Assembly: GCA_934426255.1 (NCBI GenBank)
Contig: CAKRYD010000006.1
Location: forward strand, 32,778-96,777
Source: an uncultured Bacteroidaceae bacterium
GTDB lineage: Bacteria; Bacteroidota; Bacteroidia; Bacteroidales; Bacteroidaceae
Reading direction: 5' to 3'
DNA: 64,000 nucleotides
Shown here in pieces: positions 9,107-16,246 of this stretch (within the stretch, counting starts at the first letter, position 1; each line of letters begins with the position of its first letter). Both the position numbers and the translations under genes were made by a program. The notes under the pieces are model-generated. The model made no database searches. It saw nothing but the letters and a program-made list of their open reading frames with translations, and was not told where the DNA came from.

Positions 9107-9421
9107 TTACAAATCTTCGGCATGAATTTTTGCAATGATTGCAGAGAGCGAAATAAACAAGATGACAACAGTCAGTCCTATAAAGCAGAGTGCAACCGTC
9201 GAGAAGTTGCTGTGGGCTGCATTATTGTAGGTTGTCCAGCAATAGGTGGCAAAGAGCAACGGACAGCCGAAAGCGATGGCAATCATTTTTATGATTTTGC
9301 CGAAAACTGCATGACGGCGGCTTTTCTGCAGTTGCGACAGGATATTTTTGTTGATGCCCTTGAGTGTCTCGTCGCGTTCGATGGCTTCAACAATCAATTG
9401 GTCGAGTTCAGTATTGTTCAT
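9107..9421 (-). CDS. Small two-TM protein encoded with an ECF sigma factor
   Basis: 104 aa: an N-terminal cytoplasmic helix with acidic and basic residues (MNNTELDQLIVEAIERDETLKG) and two membrane helices (about 45-65 and 75-97). Its gene overlaps the 3' end of the sigma gene by 14 bp, so the two are probably co-translated. Position and topology fit a minimal anti-sigma factor or membrane tether, but there is no recognisable zinc-binding HxxxCxxC motif and I know no family for it. Expression as a protein is well supported by the overlap; function is inference. Confidence 0.65.
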   Translation of the reverse strand: MNNTELDQLIVEAIERDETLKGINKNILSQLQKSRRHAVFGKIIKMIAIAFGCPLLFATYCWTTYNNAAHSNFSTVALCFIGLTVVILFISLSAIIAKIHAEDL

Positions 9422-9941
9422 GGTCTTGTGCTTTTAGTTGTAGTCTTAGTTTCTCACGTATTCGGTGAAGCTTCATAAGGACATTGGCCGGAGTGAGTTT
9501 TAGCTCCTTCGCAATTTCATGGGCTTTTAGTTTCTGATAGTAATGCAGACGGATGATTTCGCGGTCTTGCGATGGCAACAGCTTGATGGCTTCGTGAAGG
9601 TGGCACAATTGCTCTTCATGCTCGTCATCGTAGGGCTCGTCTGCGATATCTTCGCAAACATCTGATGCTTGCTGCCGTTTCATTTTGTCGAGCAGACTGA
9701 TGGCGATGTGTGCGGATATGACGGAGAGCCAAGGGGCAAGTGAATTGCTTCTGTTCCACGCGTCAAGATTCATGTAAGCTTTGATGAAAGTCTGCTGGGT
9801 GATTTCGGCAGAAAGTTCCTTGTTGTGCGTAATGCCCATGGCTTTCGAGAATACCAGACCGGAGTACTTCTCGACGAGCACTCCGAACAGCCTTGTGTCG
9901 TGTTGCTTGAGGATATTGTCAACAATCTGCGAATCATCCAT
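9408..9941 (-). CDS. ECF-type RNA polymerase sigma-70 factor
   Basis: 177 aa. Region 2 is seen in FGVLVEKYSGLVFSKAMG and AEITQQTFIKAYMNL, which melt and bind the -10 region; region 4 in LPSQDREIIRLHYYQ and the helix-turn-helix AHEIAKELKLTPANV. The linker is acidic (EDIADEPYDDEHEEQ). It should redirect RNA polymerase to a small regulon. It heads a three-gene operon with two small membrane proteins, suggesting control by a membrane-associated partner instead of the FecR-type anti-sigma usual in Bacteroidetes carbohydrate loci. No TAnnTTTG promoter was found upstream, which would fit autoregulation by an alternative consensus. Confidence 0.88.
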   Translation of the reverse strand: MDDSQIVDNILKQHDTRLFGVLVEKYSGLVFSKAMGITHNKELSAEITQQTFIKAYMNLDAWNRSNSLAPWLSVISAHIAISLLDKMKRQQASDVCEDIADEPYDDEHEEQLCHLHEAIKLLPSQDREIIRLHYYQKLKAHEIAKELKLTPANVLMKLHRIREKLRLQLKAQDHEQY

Positions 9942-10032
9942 GCTTTTGCCCTTTTATGTTAGGACAGCTTTGCTTGCCGATTATGACAGGCATGCGCGTG
10001 AAAAGATGTGAACAAGTGACAAGACAAGGGAC

Positions 10033-10926
10033 TTAGTCATGCATAAGCATCAATGAGGCAATGATTCCATCGCGAACCCCGATACGTGGGGCTTGAAGGG
10101 ACGGCACATTGGCGGCGTGGGCTATATTGAGAAATATTTCGGCAGCCTCAACGATGATTTCAGCGCGGTCTTGCTTGAGTTGGTAAAGTTCCATCCGCTG
10201 TTTTATGTCGAGGGGCTTCAACAGGCTGTGCAGCTTTTCTATATTATTGGTAGTGATGGTGTCTGTATGTTCGTCAGGGGCGAACATGCGGCATATTTTA
10301 TGGATGCTTCCCCCGCTTCCTATCAAGTGCAGAGGCTTGTATTGGCCGGATAGATTCTTAATCTCGTTAATCAAGTCCTGCATGTCTTCTTGTCGTTGCG
10401 TATGGTTGTTCATACGCATGGAGCCAACACGGAAGGAGTGGGTGTAGAGTGGCTCCCGGTTGTGGCATAGGCTGATGTCAGTGCTTCCGCCGCCGACATC
10501 GACAAACAGCAGGTAGCCTGTAGCAGCCTTTGGCTGCATGTAGTAGCTGAGCCGTGCAAGGGAGGCTTCTTCTTGCCCCGAGATGATTTGGATTTTTATG
10601 CCTGTCTTTTTGAATACAGCTTCAATAACTTCGATGCCGTTGGCTGCGTCTCTTAATGCGGCGGTGGCACATGCGCGAAAGCGAATGACATGGTGTTTGT
10701 CCATTTCTTCTTTATAGAGGGAGATGGCCTGTATGAGCTTTTCTGTTTTCTCGTGTGATACAGTGCCGTTGGCATAGACATCCGCTCCCAATTTGATGGG
10801 TGTACGGGTGAAAAAGTCGTATGTGGGGCGTACGTCAGGTATATAACGGTCGTGCATGCTCTCTGTCTCTTTGATAAGCAGGCGGCAGGCGTTGCTGCCG
10901 ATGTCGATGGCTGCAATATGTGTCAT
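10033..10926 (-). CDS. Ppx/GppA-family phosphatase (exopolyphosphatase or pppGpp hydrolase)
   Basis: 297-aa member of the ASKHA fold: phosphate-1 loop AAIDIGSNACRLLI at the N-terminus, phosphate-2 loop LFVDVGGGSTDISL, and the adenosine-type IGSGGSI motif. It is the short form with just the two core subdomains and lacks the HD extension of E. coli Ppx. The family removes terminal phosphate from polyphosphate or from pppGpp; sequence alone does not separate these. The gene lies about 4.3 kb from a VTC-type polyphosphate polymerase on the same strand, which makes a polyphosphate role attractive. Start 10926 (MTHIAAIDIG) was chosen over a longer in-frame start that runs into the terminator of the upstream operon. 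Confidence 0.85.
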   Translation of the reverse strand: MTHIAAIDIGSNACRLLIKETESMHDRYIPDVRPTYDFFTRTPIKLGADVYANGTVSHEKTEKLIQAISLYKEEMDKHHVIRFRACATAALRDAANGIEVIEAVFKKTGIKIQIISGQEEASLARLSYYMQPKAATGYLLFVDVGGGSTDISLCHNREPLYTHSFRVGSMRMNNHTQRQEDMQDLINEIKNLSGQYKPLHLIGSGGSIHKICRMFAPDEHTDTITTNNIEKLHSLLKPLDIKQRMELYQLKQDRAEIIVEAAEIFLNIAHAANVPSLQAPRIGVRDGIIASLMLMHD

Positions 10927-10962
10927 AGGTGCAATGGATATACTTGTGGGTAAAAACAAAAA

Positions 10963-10997
10963 CTGCACGTCATTTGTGTCAAGGAAATGACGTGCAG
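10963..10997 (-). terminator. Rho-independent terminator of the beta-helix protein operon
   Basis: Perfect 13-bp stem (CTGCACGTCATTT with its complement, 10963-10975 and 10985-10997) and a 9-base loop. Read on the minus strand it is followed directly by TTTTTGTTTTT. It ends the transcript of the two genes at 11021-12714 and lies just 36 bp upstream of the Ppx/GppA start, so that gene must rely on read-through or on a promoter overlapping the terminator. Confidence 0.85.
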
Positions 10998-11020
10998 CCT
11001 TTATGAAAGTTGATGTCTAC

Positions 11021-12256
11021 TTACTTGACAGGGATGAGAGAACCCTCAACGTCAGGTGTAACATTCAATTTAGTCTTTGCTGTGTAGTAGTAATTGCCTC
11101 CGACTTTTACGCCTTTTGCTTTTGAGCCTTTAGCTTGTACATTCATTGTTCCGGCCAGGAAGTGCATGTCGGATTCAGTCTTGAAGCATGAACTCTTCTT
11201 CTTGCTGCCATCGGAAGCATTGAGGTAACCGCCGTTTTGCGTGATGGTGAAGTTGGGCGAAGAAGTGTTGTCATTGATAAGGGCTGCATAGACATCGGCA
11301 CCATCAGAGTTCTTGCCGTTCATGGTAATGGTATAAGTGCCTCCGGTGCATGTGAACAAGGAATCGCTTTTCAGTCCTGCTGCATTGTCACCGTTAAGAG
11401 TCATGACAATATTGCCGCTATTGAGAATCAACTGGCCGTTTAGTTCGTCTGTCTTGTCGTCGGTTGTGTCGCATTGGATGCCGTCGCCGGCCGCATCCTT
11501 GATATTGATGTTGCCGTTGTTCATCTCAAAGTATTGGCTGATGTGCATGGCATCGTTTGCTGCTTTTGTGATGTTGATGATACCTCCGAAAGTCTTTTTC
11601 AGAATGGTATATTCGTTTGACTTGTAAGCATGCTTGGAGTTGCCGGCAATGTTAAGTGTGCCGTTGCCCCTGAACTCTGCATGCCCCTTGATGCGGAAGC
11701 AGGCAGCTTGCGTGCCGCCGGTGCAGTCGGTGAGACTGTTTGTCGTTCCATCGGCAACATATACATTGATGCGCTTGCCATTATCGATGTTGATGGCTGC
11801 TCCTTTGGAGCTTGTTAGGCTTACTCCGTTCAGGTAAATGGAACATTTGTATGTACCTGTCTGGTAGAAAGAGCCGTCCTGGCTTGCTCCCTTGAGTGCG
11901 TATTTGATTTCGTTGTCGTTTGTTTGTGACGATGCGATGGACACATGTGCCCCTTCGGTGGTGACGGTAAGATATGGGCTGACTTGTATGGGCACGTAGA
12001 CATTGGCCGCATTTCCGGCATATTCAACTATCACACTGTCGGTCGGAACGGTGTTGTCCTTGAATATGATGCTGTCGACGGCTGTCAGAGGGAAGGTAAT
12101 ACCTTGAACGGTCAGTGCCTCTTTTCCGTATGTCATATCACCGGCAGTGGGGGCATTGACTACAGTAGCGATGTTGTCTTGATAAATGTACATGCTTTGG
12201 GCGGAGAGCGTCAAAGCAGGGATGAAGCAACTTATGAAGAATAGTAACTTTTTCAT
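11021..12256 (-). CDS. Secreted Cthe_2159-like (DUF4353) beta-helix, carbohydrate-binding domain protein
   Basis: 411 aa with a signal peptide (LLFFISCFIPALTLSAQ). Residues about 20-65 form a short beta module ending FPLTAVDSIIF. From about residue 95 onward it has the repetitive Asn/Gly-rich rungs of a right-handed beta-helix (GAAINIDNGKRINVYVADGT, GHAEFRGNGTLNIAGN, GDGIQCDTTDD, GDNAAGLKSDSLF, KNSDGADVYA), matching the Cthe_2159/DUF4353 family, whose founder binds acidic or cellulosic polysaccharides. Its start overlaps the stop of the 12253-12714 gene (ATGA), so the two are coupled. Relatives of this family often lie near VTC polymerase and DUF4956 genes, as here. The ligand is unknown. Confidence 0.8.
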   Translation of the reverse strand: MKKLLFFISCFIPALTLSAQSMYIYQDNIATVVNAPTAGDMTYGKEALTVQGITFPLTAVDSIIFKDNTVPTDSVIVEYAGNAANVYVPIQVSPYLTVTTEGAHVSIASSQTNDNEIKYALKGASQDGSFYQTGTYKCSIYLNGVSLTSSKGAAINIDNGKRINVYVADGTTNSLTDCTGGTQAACFRIKGHAEFRGNGTLNIAGNSKHAYKSNEYTILKKTFGGIINITKAANDAMHISQYFEMNNGNINIKDAAGDGIQCDTTDDKTDELNGQLILNSGNIVMTLNGDNAAGLKSDSLFTCTGGTYTITMNGKNSDGADVYAALINDNTSSPNFTITQNGGYLNASDGSKKKSSCFKTESDMHFLAGTMNVQAKGSKAKGVKVGGNYYYTAKTKLNVTPDVEGSLIPVK

Positions 12257-12714
12257 TTTACGATGAATTTAAGGGATGTTTGTGCCGCTTTTACTACATA
12301 GATGCCCGGTTGAAGCGTATTGATGAGGGCAGGTTTGCCGTCAGTTGTTACTTTTGTCGACATAACCATGCGGCCTTTGGTGTCATAGACTTTAGCGATT
12401 GTACCGGCTGGGGCGTTAATTGTCAAGGTAGAGCCGTCCAGCGAAAAGGCAGCATTGTCATTCCCGATAGACTTGATGCCTGTCTCGGTTGAGCTGAAGA
12501 ACATCTTTTGTAGTGACGAGATAGGGAATGTTGTTGGCTTTCCATCTTGCAATGCTGTCAGGATGTCGCCACTGAATGTCAGTTTCAGGTTTTGAAGAAG
12601 CAAGCCTGTTTGGCTTCCTGCTTGGTTCTGCAGTATGAGAAACTTATATGTCTGTGCTGAAGCAGACGATACAAGGGCTACTGCCATTAGGGTTGAAAGT
12701 ACGAACTTTTTCAT
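12253..12714 (-). CDS. Small secreted protein with type IX-like C-terminal sorting tail
   Basis: 153 aa. Signal peptide MKKFVLSTLMAVALVSSASAQ, then a module ending FPISSLQKMFF that parallels the N-terminus of the next protein (FPLTAVDSIIF), then a beta-sandwich tail (AKVYDTKGRMVMSTKV ... LQPGIYVVKA ... KFIVK). The tail has the layout of the type IX secretion type-A sorting domain (YDxxGR, LxxGxYxV, basic end). It could therefore be exported to the surface, or it could be a periplasmic partner of the beta-helix protein whose gene overlaps its stop codon by four bases. It has almost nothing besides the tail, which is unusual for a cargo protein. Confidence 0.72.
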   Translation of the reverse strand: MKKFVLSTLMAVALVSSASAQTYKFLILQNQAGSQTGLLLQNLKLTFSGDILTALQDGKPTTFPISSLQKMFFSSTETGIKSIGNDNAAFSLDGSTLTINAPAGTIAKVYDTKGRMVMSTKVTTDGKPALINTLQPGIYVVKAAQTSLKFIVK

Positions 12715-12795
12715 ATTTGTTGTTGTTGGTAATTTGAGACTGGAGTGGGCAGTTTGGCCTGCCGATGCTCGTTAGGTAGCCTTTTATTAGGCTTG

Positions 12796-12803
12796 CAAAG
12801 ATA
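12796..12803 (-). promoter_or_regulatory. -7 element for the 12714-11021 operon
   Basis: TATCTTTG on the minus strand, matching TAnnTTTG, about 82 bp upstream of the first gene. A -33 box is not clear. Confidence 0.5.
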
Positions 12804-12859
12804 GTTATAAATGATGGTTGTGGCTTTCTTTCATATCTATCTTTTGTTAACGGATAAAG

Positions 12860-12896
12860 AAAAAGCAGCAAAACGCTCACGTTCTTGCTGCTTTTT
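12860..12896 (-). terminator. Terminator of the polyphosphate polymerase operon
   Basis: Perfect 12-bp stem AAAAAGCAGCAA / TTGCTGCTTTTT (12860-12871 and 12885-12896), 12 bp after the stop of the DUF2490 gene. On the minus strand the 3' arm ends in T5 followed by CTTT, a classical intrinsic terminator. It separates this operon from the downstream beta-helix operon. Confidence 0.85.
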
Positions 12897-12908
12897 GGAG
12901 TGGAAGAG

Positions 12909-13787
12909 CTATTTCTTCTTTGATTTTTTTGCCGGATCTTTCCAGAAGAGTCCTTTTATCTTATAGGACACCTGTATGGCGTGAAGGTCTCCTTCGTCGT
13001 CATCGTCTTGTCCGTCGTTGTAGACATATCCGACAGACAGGTGCTGTCCTTTTGTTATTTTCCAGTCGGTGCCTATGCAGTAACGATATTTGTCTGAAGA
13101 GAAGCCGTTGGAGAGGTTGTTGCTGATTTCCCATGAGACGTAAGGTGTGAGCGGTATGCGTGGAATGTTGTATTCCGCTTGTACCCGTGAACGCAGGTAA
13201 TGCTTGCTCTTGTGCTCTTTGAGTTCCATTTCACTTTGGGGATAGCCGTCACGTAGCACGTAGTTTTCACCATCATGTATATAGTCACTTGTGCCGTCCA
13301 GCCTGGTGCCTTTGTTGAAGCGATATTTGTCTTCGCGCAGCCATCTGTGGTTGTATCCGGTGAGTTGATAGCGTTCGCGTAGGGAGAAGCTAAAGCGTCC
13401 AACGTCAACCTTGCCTTTTATCTCGAAGTGGAATCTGTTTTTTACACGCCAGAAAGCATTTTCTATATTGTATCCGCGCCATACGTTGCTGCTGTTGTAG
13501 TTGGCTTTCTGTTCGGAAGGGTTGTAGGCATAGATAAAGTCATAACCGATGCCTGTTTCCAGAAACGGACAGATGTCGTAGCTGAGTCCTACTCCAAGGT
13601 TCCAACGCTCAACGTTGTTCCAATTGTTGTTGGCGCGGAAGCCGAGGCTGACATCTGCACTGAGGCCTGTATAACCTATTTTCTGTGCGATGCTTGCATC
13701 CGTCCATAGGCCGAAGTCATCGGCATGTGTGGGGGTGAAGTGGCTTGCTGCAATGATTAAGCCGAGGAGTAAACTTTTCTTATTCAT
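12909..13787 (-). CDS. DUF2490 outer-membrane-like protein
   Basis: 292 aa with a signal peptide ending THA. The mature part consists of alternating amphipathic beta strands with many aromatic residues (RWNLGVGLSYDI, FLETGIGYDFIY, FHFEIKGKVDVG, RVQAEYNIPRIPLTPYVSWEI, QHLSVGYVYND), the pattern of a small outer-membrane beta-barrel and of the DUF2490 family. It ends in a basic KDPAKKSKKK tail instead of a terminal Phe. It is the last gene of a three-gene operon (polymerase, DUF4956, DUF2490) and overlaps DUF4956 by 8 bp, so it probably serves the same process at the cell surface. Exact role unknown. Confidence 0.78.
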   Translation of the reverse strand: MNKKSLLLGLIIAASHFTPTHADDFGLWTDASIAQKIGYTGLSADVSLGFRANNNWNNVERWNLGVGLSYDICPFLETGIGYDFIYAYNPSEQKANYNSSNVWRGYNIENAFWRVKNRFHFEIKGKVDVGRFSFSLRERYQLTGYNHRWLREDKYRFNKGTRLDGTSDYIHDGENYVLRDGYPQSEMELKEHKSKHYLRSRVQAEYNIPRIPLTPYVSWEISNNLSNGFSSDKYRYCIGTDWKITKGQHLSVGYVYNDGQDDDDEGDLHAIQVSYKIKGLFWKDPAKKSKKK

Positions 13788-14466
13788 AATTCTTTGGCAT
13801 TTTGATAACGCTGTCTGTTGTGTTTGAGCCTAAGGCGCCTTTGTAGAACACTTTGATGAGTGCGGCATCGCGTAGGAAGTCGATGGAACCGATTTCCACT
13901 TTTGTGACTTTAAGTCCCAATCGTTTTTCGAGGTCTGCAATCATTTCTTCGCGTCTTTCAGGCACTATGAGCTTGATGTTGTCATATTTGACGAACTTGC
14001 ATGAGACGTGCTTGGCCAATAGGTTGCTTTCGCATGTGGCAACGGATATGATAAAGATGAGGTTGGCTACGAGTAGTTCTACCAGGCTCAGTTTGGCTGC
14101 CATGCCGTTGACTACTGACAGTGCCACAAGGAAGAACAGGTATGTCATTTCGCGGATGGGCACTGATTCTGTGCGGTAGCGTAGGATGCCAAATACGGCA
14201 AACAGGCCAAGAGCTGCGCCTATCTTCATCTTTGAACCATCCATCAGGTATATCAGCATGAAGATACTTACAGAGATCAGCATGAAGGTGAAATAATAGT
14301 CACGCCGTTGGCTTTTAGGATAGTAGAAGAAGTGTGCGATAATCCATACTACTACCAAGTTGAGCAAGAAACGGGTAATCATTTCAATCAGTCCAGGGAT
14401 GTTGATCAGGTCTAATCCCATGAAAGTGGTTGCGCTAAGCAATAACGTTGTTGACAGTCCTAACAT
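13780..14466 (-). CDS. DUF4956 membrane protein
   Basis: 228 aa. Four or five membrane helices lie in the first 145 residues (IEMITRFLLNLVVVWIIAHFF, YYFTFMLISVSIFMLIYLM, IGAALGLFAVFGILRYRTESVP, MTYLFFLVALSVVNG, LLVANLIFIISVATC), followed by a cytoplasmic alpha/beta domain (DNIKLIVPERREEMIADLEKRLG). The GILRYRTESVPIREMTYLF segment is the hallmark of DUF4956. This family is habitually encoded next to VTC-domain polyphosphate polymerases; it may be the membrane partner of the soluble polymerase, as Vtc1 is in yeast. Starts 21 bp after the polymerase stop. Confidence 0.85.
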   Translation of the reverse strand: MLGLSTTLLLSATTFMGLDLINIPGLIEMITRFLLNLVVVWIIAHFFYYPKSQRRDYYFTFMLISVSIFMLIYLMDGSKMKIGAALGLFAVFGILRYRTESVPIREMTYLFFLVALSVVNGMAAKLSLVELLVANLIFIISVATCESNLLAKHVSCKFVKYDNIKLIVPERREEMIADLEKRLGLKVTKVEIGSIDFLRDAALIKVFYKGALGSNTTDSVIKMPKNYE

Positions 14467-14487
14467 TGTATGATGATATAAAGGGTT

Positions 14488-15231
14488 CTATAATAGTTTT
14501 TTTATTTCTGCGTATTTGGGTTTGATAAGGTTGCTCTTCAAGTTGTCATTGGTGAGGAATGACCCGAAGATGTATTTGCTGTAACCGTGCGGGTGTATGC
14601 GCAGTGTTGTGAGAATCTCTTTGATGGGTGAGAATACAAGGCCGTCTCGTTTCAGTTCTATAATGACAAGGTTGCCTGAATCTGCGGTCCTGTGGGTCTC
14701 GAAGTTGGTATATTGTATGTCGTAGTCTATGGTGAGTCGTTCTGTTTTCCCTTTGTTGACGAGTGTTATGCGTTTGAAGTAGTTTTGCAGACATGGGTGT
14801 AGTGTGTCGAGGTGTATGCCTGTTTGTTCGAGCAGGTAGGCATCACCACCGCTTTCTATGATTTCTGTCTGCGACTTTACTTCGGTTCTTTTCTTTTTTG
14901 TTTTGCCATGGTTGTCCTTGCGCTTTATCTCGAGGTAGGTGAGCCCCTGTGAGTCTTCGTAGGTTCTGACGCGTACTTTCATCCGTGGCTTATGCCCGTT
15001 GTGGTGCATTACGTAGAAGTCGTGGTCATCGTTGTCCCAATATGTGGTGCGATAGCGGGCGATGCGTTTGCCTTTTATTTCTTGTACGAAATAGTCCTCT
15101 TTTGCCAATTCCAGTACTTTCTTCAGTCCTTCTTTGTTGGTAAGGAACTTGGTGTCAGTACGGTTCATGAGTTTTATCTTACCCATTTGTTCCAGCTGGA
15201 TGGCCGGCATCTGCAGCATTGTTTGTAGCAA
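14488..15231 (-). CDS. VTC-domain polyphosphate polymerase-like protein
   Basis: 247-aa soluble protein with the tunnel-fold VTC domain (CYTH/triphosphate-tunnel superfamily), which in yeast Vtc4 makes polyphosphate from ATP. Charged residues expected to line the tunnel occur in order: K28 (RTDTKFL), R59/R61 (ARYRTTYWD), R86/R88 (KVRVRTY), E101/K103 (LEIKRK), R165 (RLTIDYDI), E192 (IIELKRD) and K219 (YSKYIFG). There is no SPX domain and no membrane segment; the adjacent DUF4956 protein may supply the membrane part. It is the first gene of a three-gene operon with its own promoter at 15293-15324. Polymer activity is inferred from the family. Confidence 0.85.
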   Translation of the reverse strand: MLQTMLQMPAIQLEQMGKIKLMNRTDTKFLTNKEGLKKVLELAKEDYFVQEIKGKRIARYRTTYWDNDDHDFYVMHHNGHKPRMKVRVRTYEDSQGLTYLEIKRKDNHGKTKKKRTEVKSQTEIIESGGDAYLLEQTGIHLDTLHPCLQNYFKRITLVNKGKTERLTIDYDIQYTNFETHRTADSGNLVIIELKRDGLVFSPIKEILTTLRIHPHGYSKYIFGSFLTNDNLKSNLIKPKYAEIKKLL

Positions 15232-15292
15232 TATGTCGTCAGTGTTTTCGATGGCTCTTGTCTTTTGTAACGTCCTTGTAATATTCGAAGGC

Positions 15293-15324
15293 CAAAGTTA
15301 ATAGATTTTGGTTGTAGATACAAG
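15293..15324 (-). promoter_or_regulatory. Promoter of the polyphosphate polymerase operon
   Basis: On the minus strand: CTTG (15321-15324), 20 bp, then TAACTTTG (15293-15300). It fits the Bacteroidetes -33/-7 arrangement with one mismatch in the -33 box and predicts a leader of about 55 nt. Confidence 0.6.
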
Positions 15325-15390
15325 CTTTTCCCTTGCTTTTTTCCGTATTTTCTTCAACTTTGGCCGTTGGCTTCTGTGTTGGCTGTATAA

Positions 15391-15443
15391 ATCAAGTCAG
15401 GGCAACATTCCCGTGTTTGGCGGTGATGTTGCCCTGACTTGAT
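15391..15443 (-). terminator. Terminator of rplS
   Basis: An 18-bp perfect stem (15391-15408 with 15426-15443), 17-base loop, starting 19 bp after the rplS stop. The tract after it on the minus strand is only TTATA, so termination may depend mainly on the very stable stem. Confidence 0.75.
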
Positions 15444-15461
15444 GGTTGTATTGTTTGCGCT

Positions 15462-15830
15462 TTAGGCTTCTGTCTTGAAGGTTACGCGTCTTTCTTTTAT
15501 ACGGGCTTTCTTGCCGGTGAGTGCGCGCAGGTAGTACAGTTTGGCACGACGCACCTTACCATATTTCTCGATTTTGATGCTGTCAATGCTTGGTGAGTTG
15601 ATAGGAAAGATACGTTCTACTCCTACTGTGCCTGACATTTTGCGCACGGTAAAGCGTTTTTGGTCTTCGTGTCCGGCTATTTTGATGACTACGCCGCGGA
15701 ATACCTGAATACGTTCCTTGTTGCCTTCAACGATTTTGTAGGCTACGCTGATGGTGTCGCCCGACTTGAATGCGGGATACTCTTTCTTGGTGTTGAATGC
15801 TTGTTCAGCTACTTTAATGAAGTCTTCCAT
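15462..15830 (-). CDS. rplS: 50S ribosomal protein L19
   Basis: Structural protein of the large subunit at the interface with 30S. The 122-aa sequence has the family's landmarks: [52 protein letters not shown] and the C-terminal [20 protein letters not shown]. Single-gene transcript: a near-consensus promoter lies at 15919-15949, a hairpin in the leader at 15847-15875 and a strong terminator behind. The usual partners rimM and trmD are not adjacent. Confidence 0.97.
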   Translation of the reverse strand: MEDFIKVAEQAFNTKKEYPAFKSGDTISVAYKIVEGNKERIQVFRGVVIKIAGHEDQKRFTVRKMSGTVGVERIFPINSPSIDSIKIEKYGKVRRAKLYYLRALTGKKARIKERRVTFKTEA

Positions 15831-15846
15831 TTACTTGTGGAGTTTT

Positions 15847-15875
15847 GTTATGTTGTCAGTTCCGCGCAACATAAC
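15847..15875 (-). ncRNA. Leader hairpin of rplS (possible autoregulatory leader)
   Basis: Perfect 9-bp stem GTTATGTTG / CAACATAAC (15847-15855 and 15867-15875), 11-base loop, ending 16 bp before the rplS ATG, where it could hinder ribosome loading. Ribosomal-protein leaders often bind their own protein. This reading is inference from position only. Confidence 0.35.
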
Positions 15876-15918
15876 AGGGAACTCTGCATCCTGCCAGCGA
15901 TTACGCGAAAAGCAGTGC

Positions 15919-15949
15919 AAAGGAACAACTTTTTTCTGATACCACAAAG
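15919..15949 (-). promoter_or_regulatory. Promoter of rplS
   Basis: On the minus strand: TTTG (15946-15949), 19 bp, then TTCCTTTG (15919-15926), one mismatch from TAnnTTTG with ideal spacing. The predicted leader of about 85 nt contains the hairpin at 15847-15875. Confidence 0.65.
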
Positions 15950-15980
15950 CTTTAGGCTTTCTTTAACAGTGAAAGTCCTG

Positions 15981-16199
15981 TTATTTGTCTTTTATTTCTT
16001 CGAAGTCTACATATTCGCCTTCGTCGTCGTGTATGATGCGGTTGTTGCTTTCCTGTTTGGGCTGTTGTGTCTGCCGGTTGTTTTGTGTTTGTCTGCGATT
16101 GTCCGGTGTACTGTTGAACAGTACGTTATAGATGGCCCGTATGCGTTTGTACAGGAAGTAAACGATGAAACCGACGATGATTGCTCCGAATAGACCCAT
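15981..16199 (-). CDS. DUF4834 small membrane protein
   Basis: 72 aa: one N-terminal membrane helix (LFGAIIVGFIVYFLYKRI), a Gln/Asn-rich linker, and the conserved end HDDEGEYVDFEEIKDK. The acidic YVDFEEIK end is the signature of the Bacteroidetes DUF4834 family. It follows pssA by 47 bp on the same strand and is probably the last gene of psd-pssA-DUF4834. Its function is unknown; the neighbourhood suggests the envelope. Confidence 0.8.
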   Translation of the reverse strand: MGLFGAIIVGFIVYFLYKRIRAIYNVLFNSTPDNRRQTQNNRQTQQPKQESNNRIIHDDEGEYVDFEEIKDK

Positions 16200-16246
16200 G
16201 TGCTGCTGATGTTTTTATTGAAGATAGTGCAAATGGTGTGCCATTC

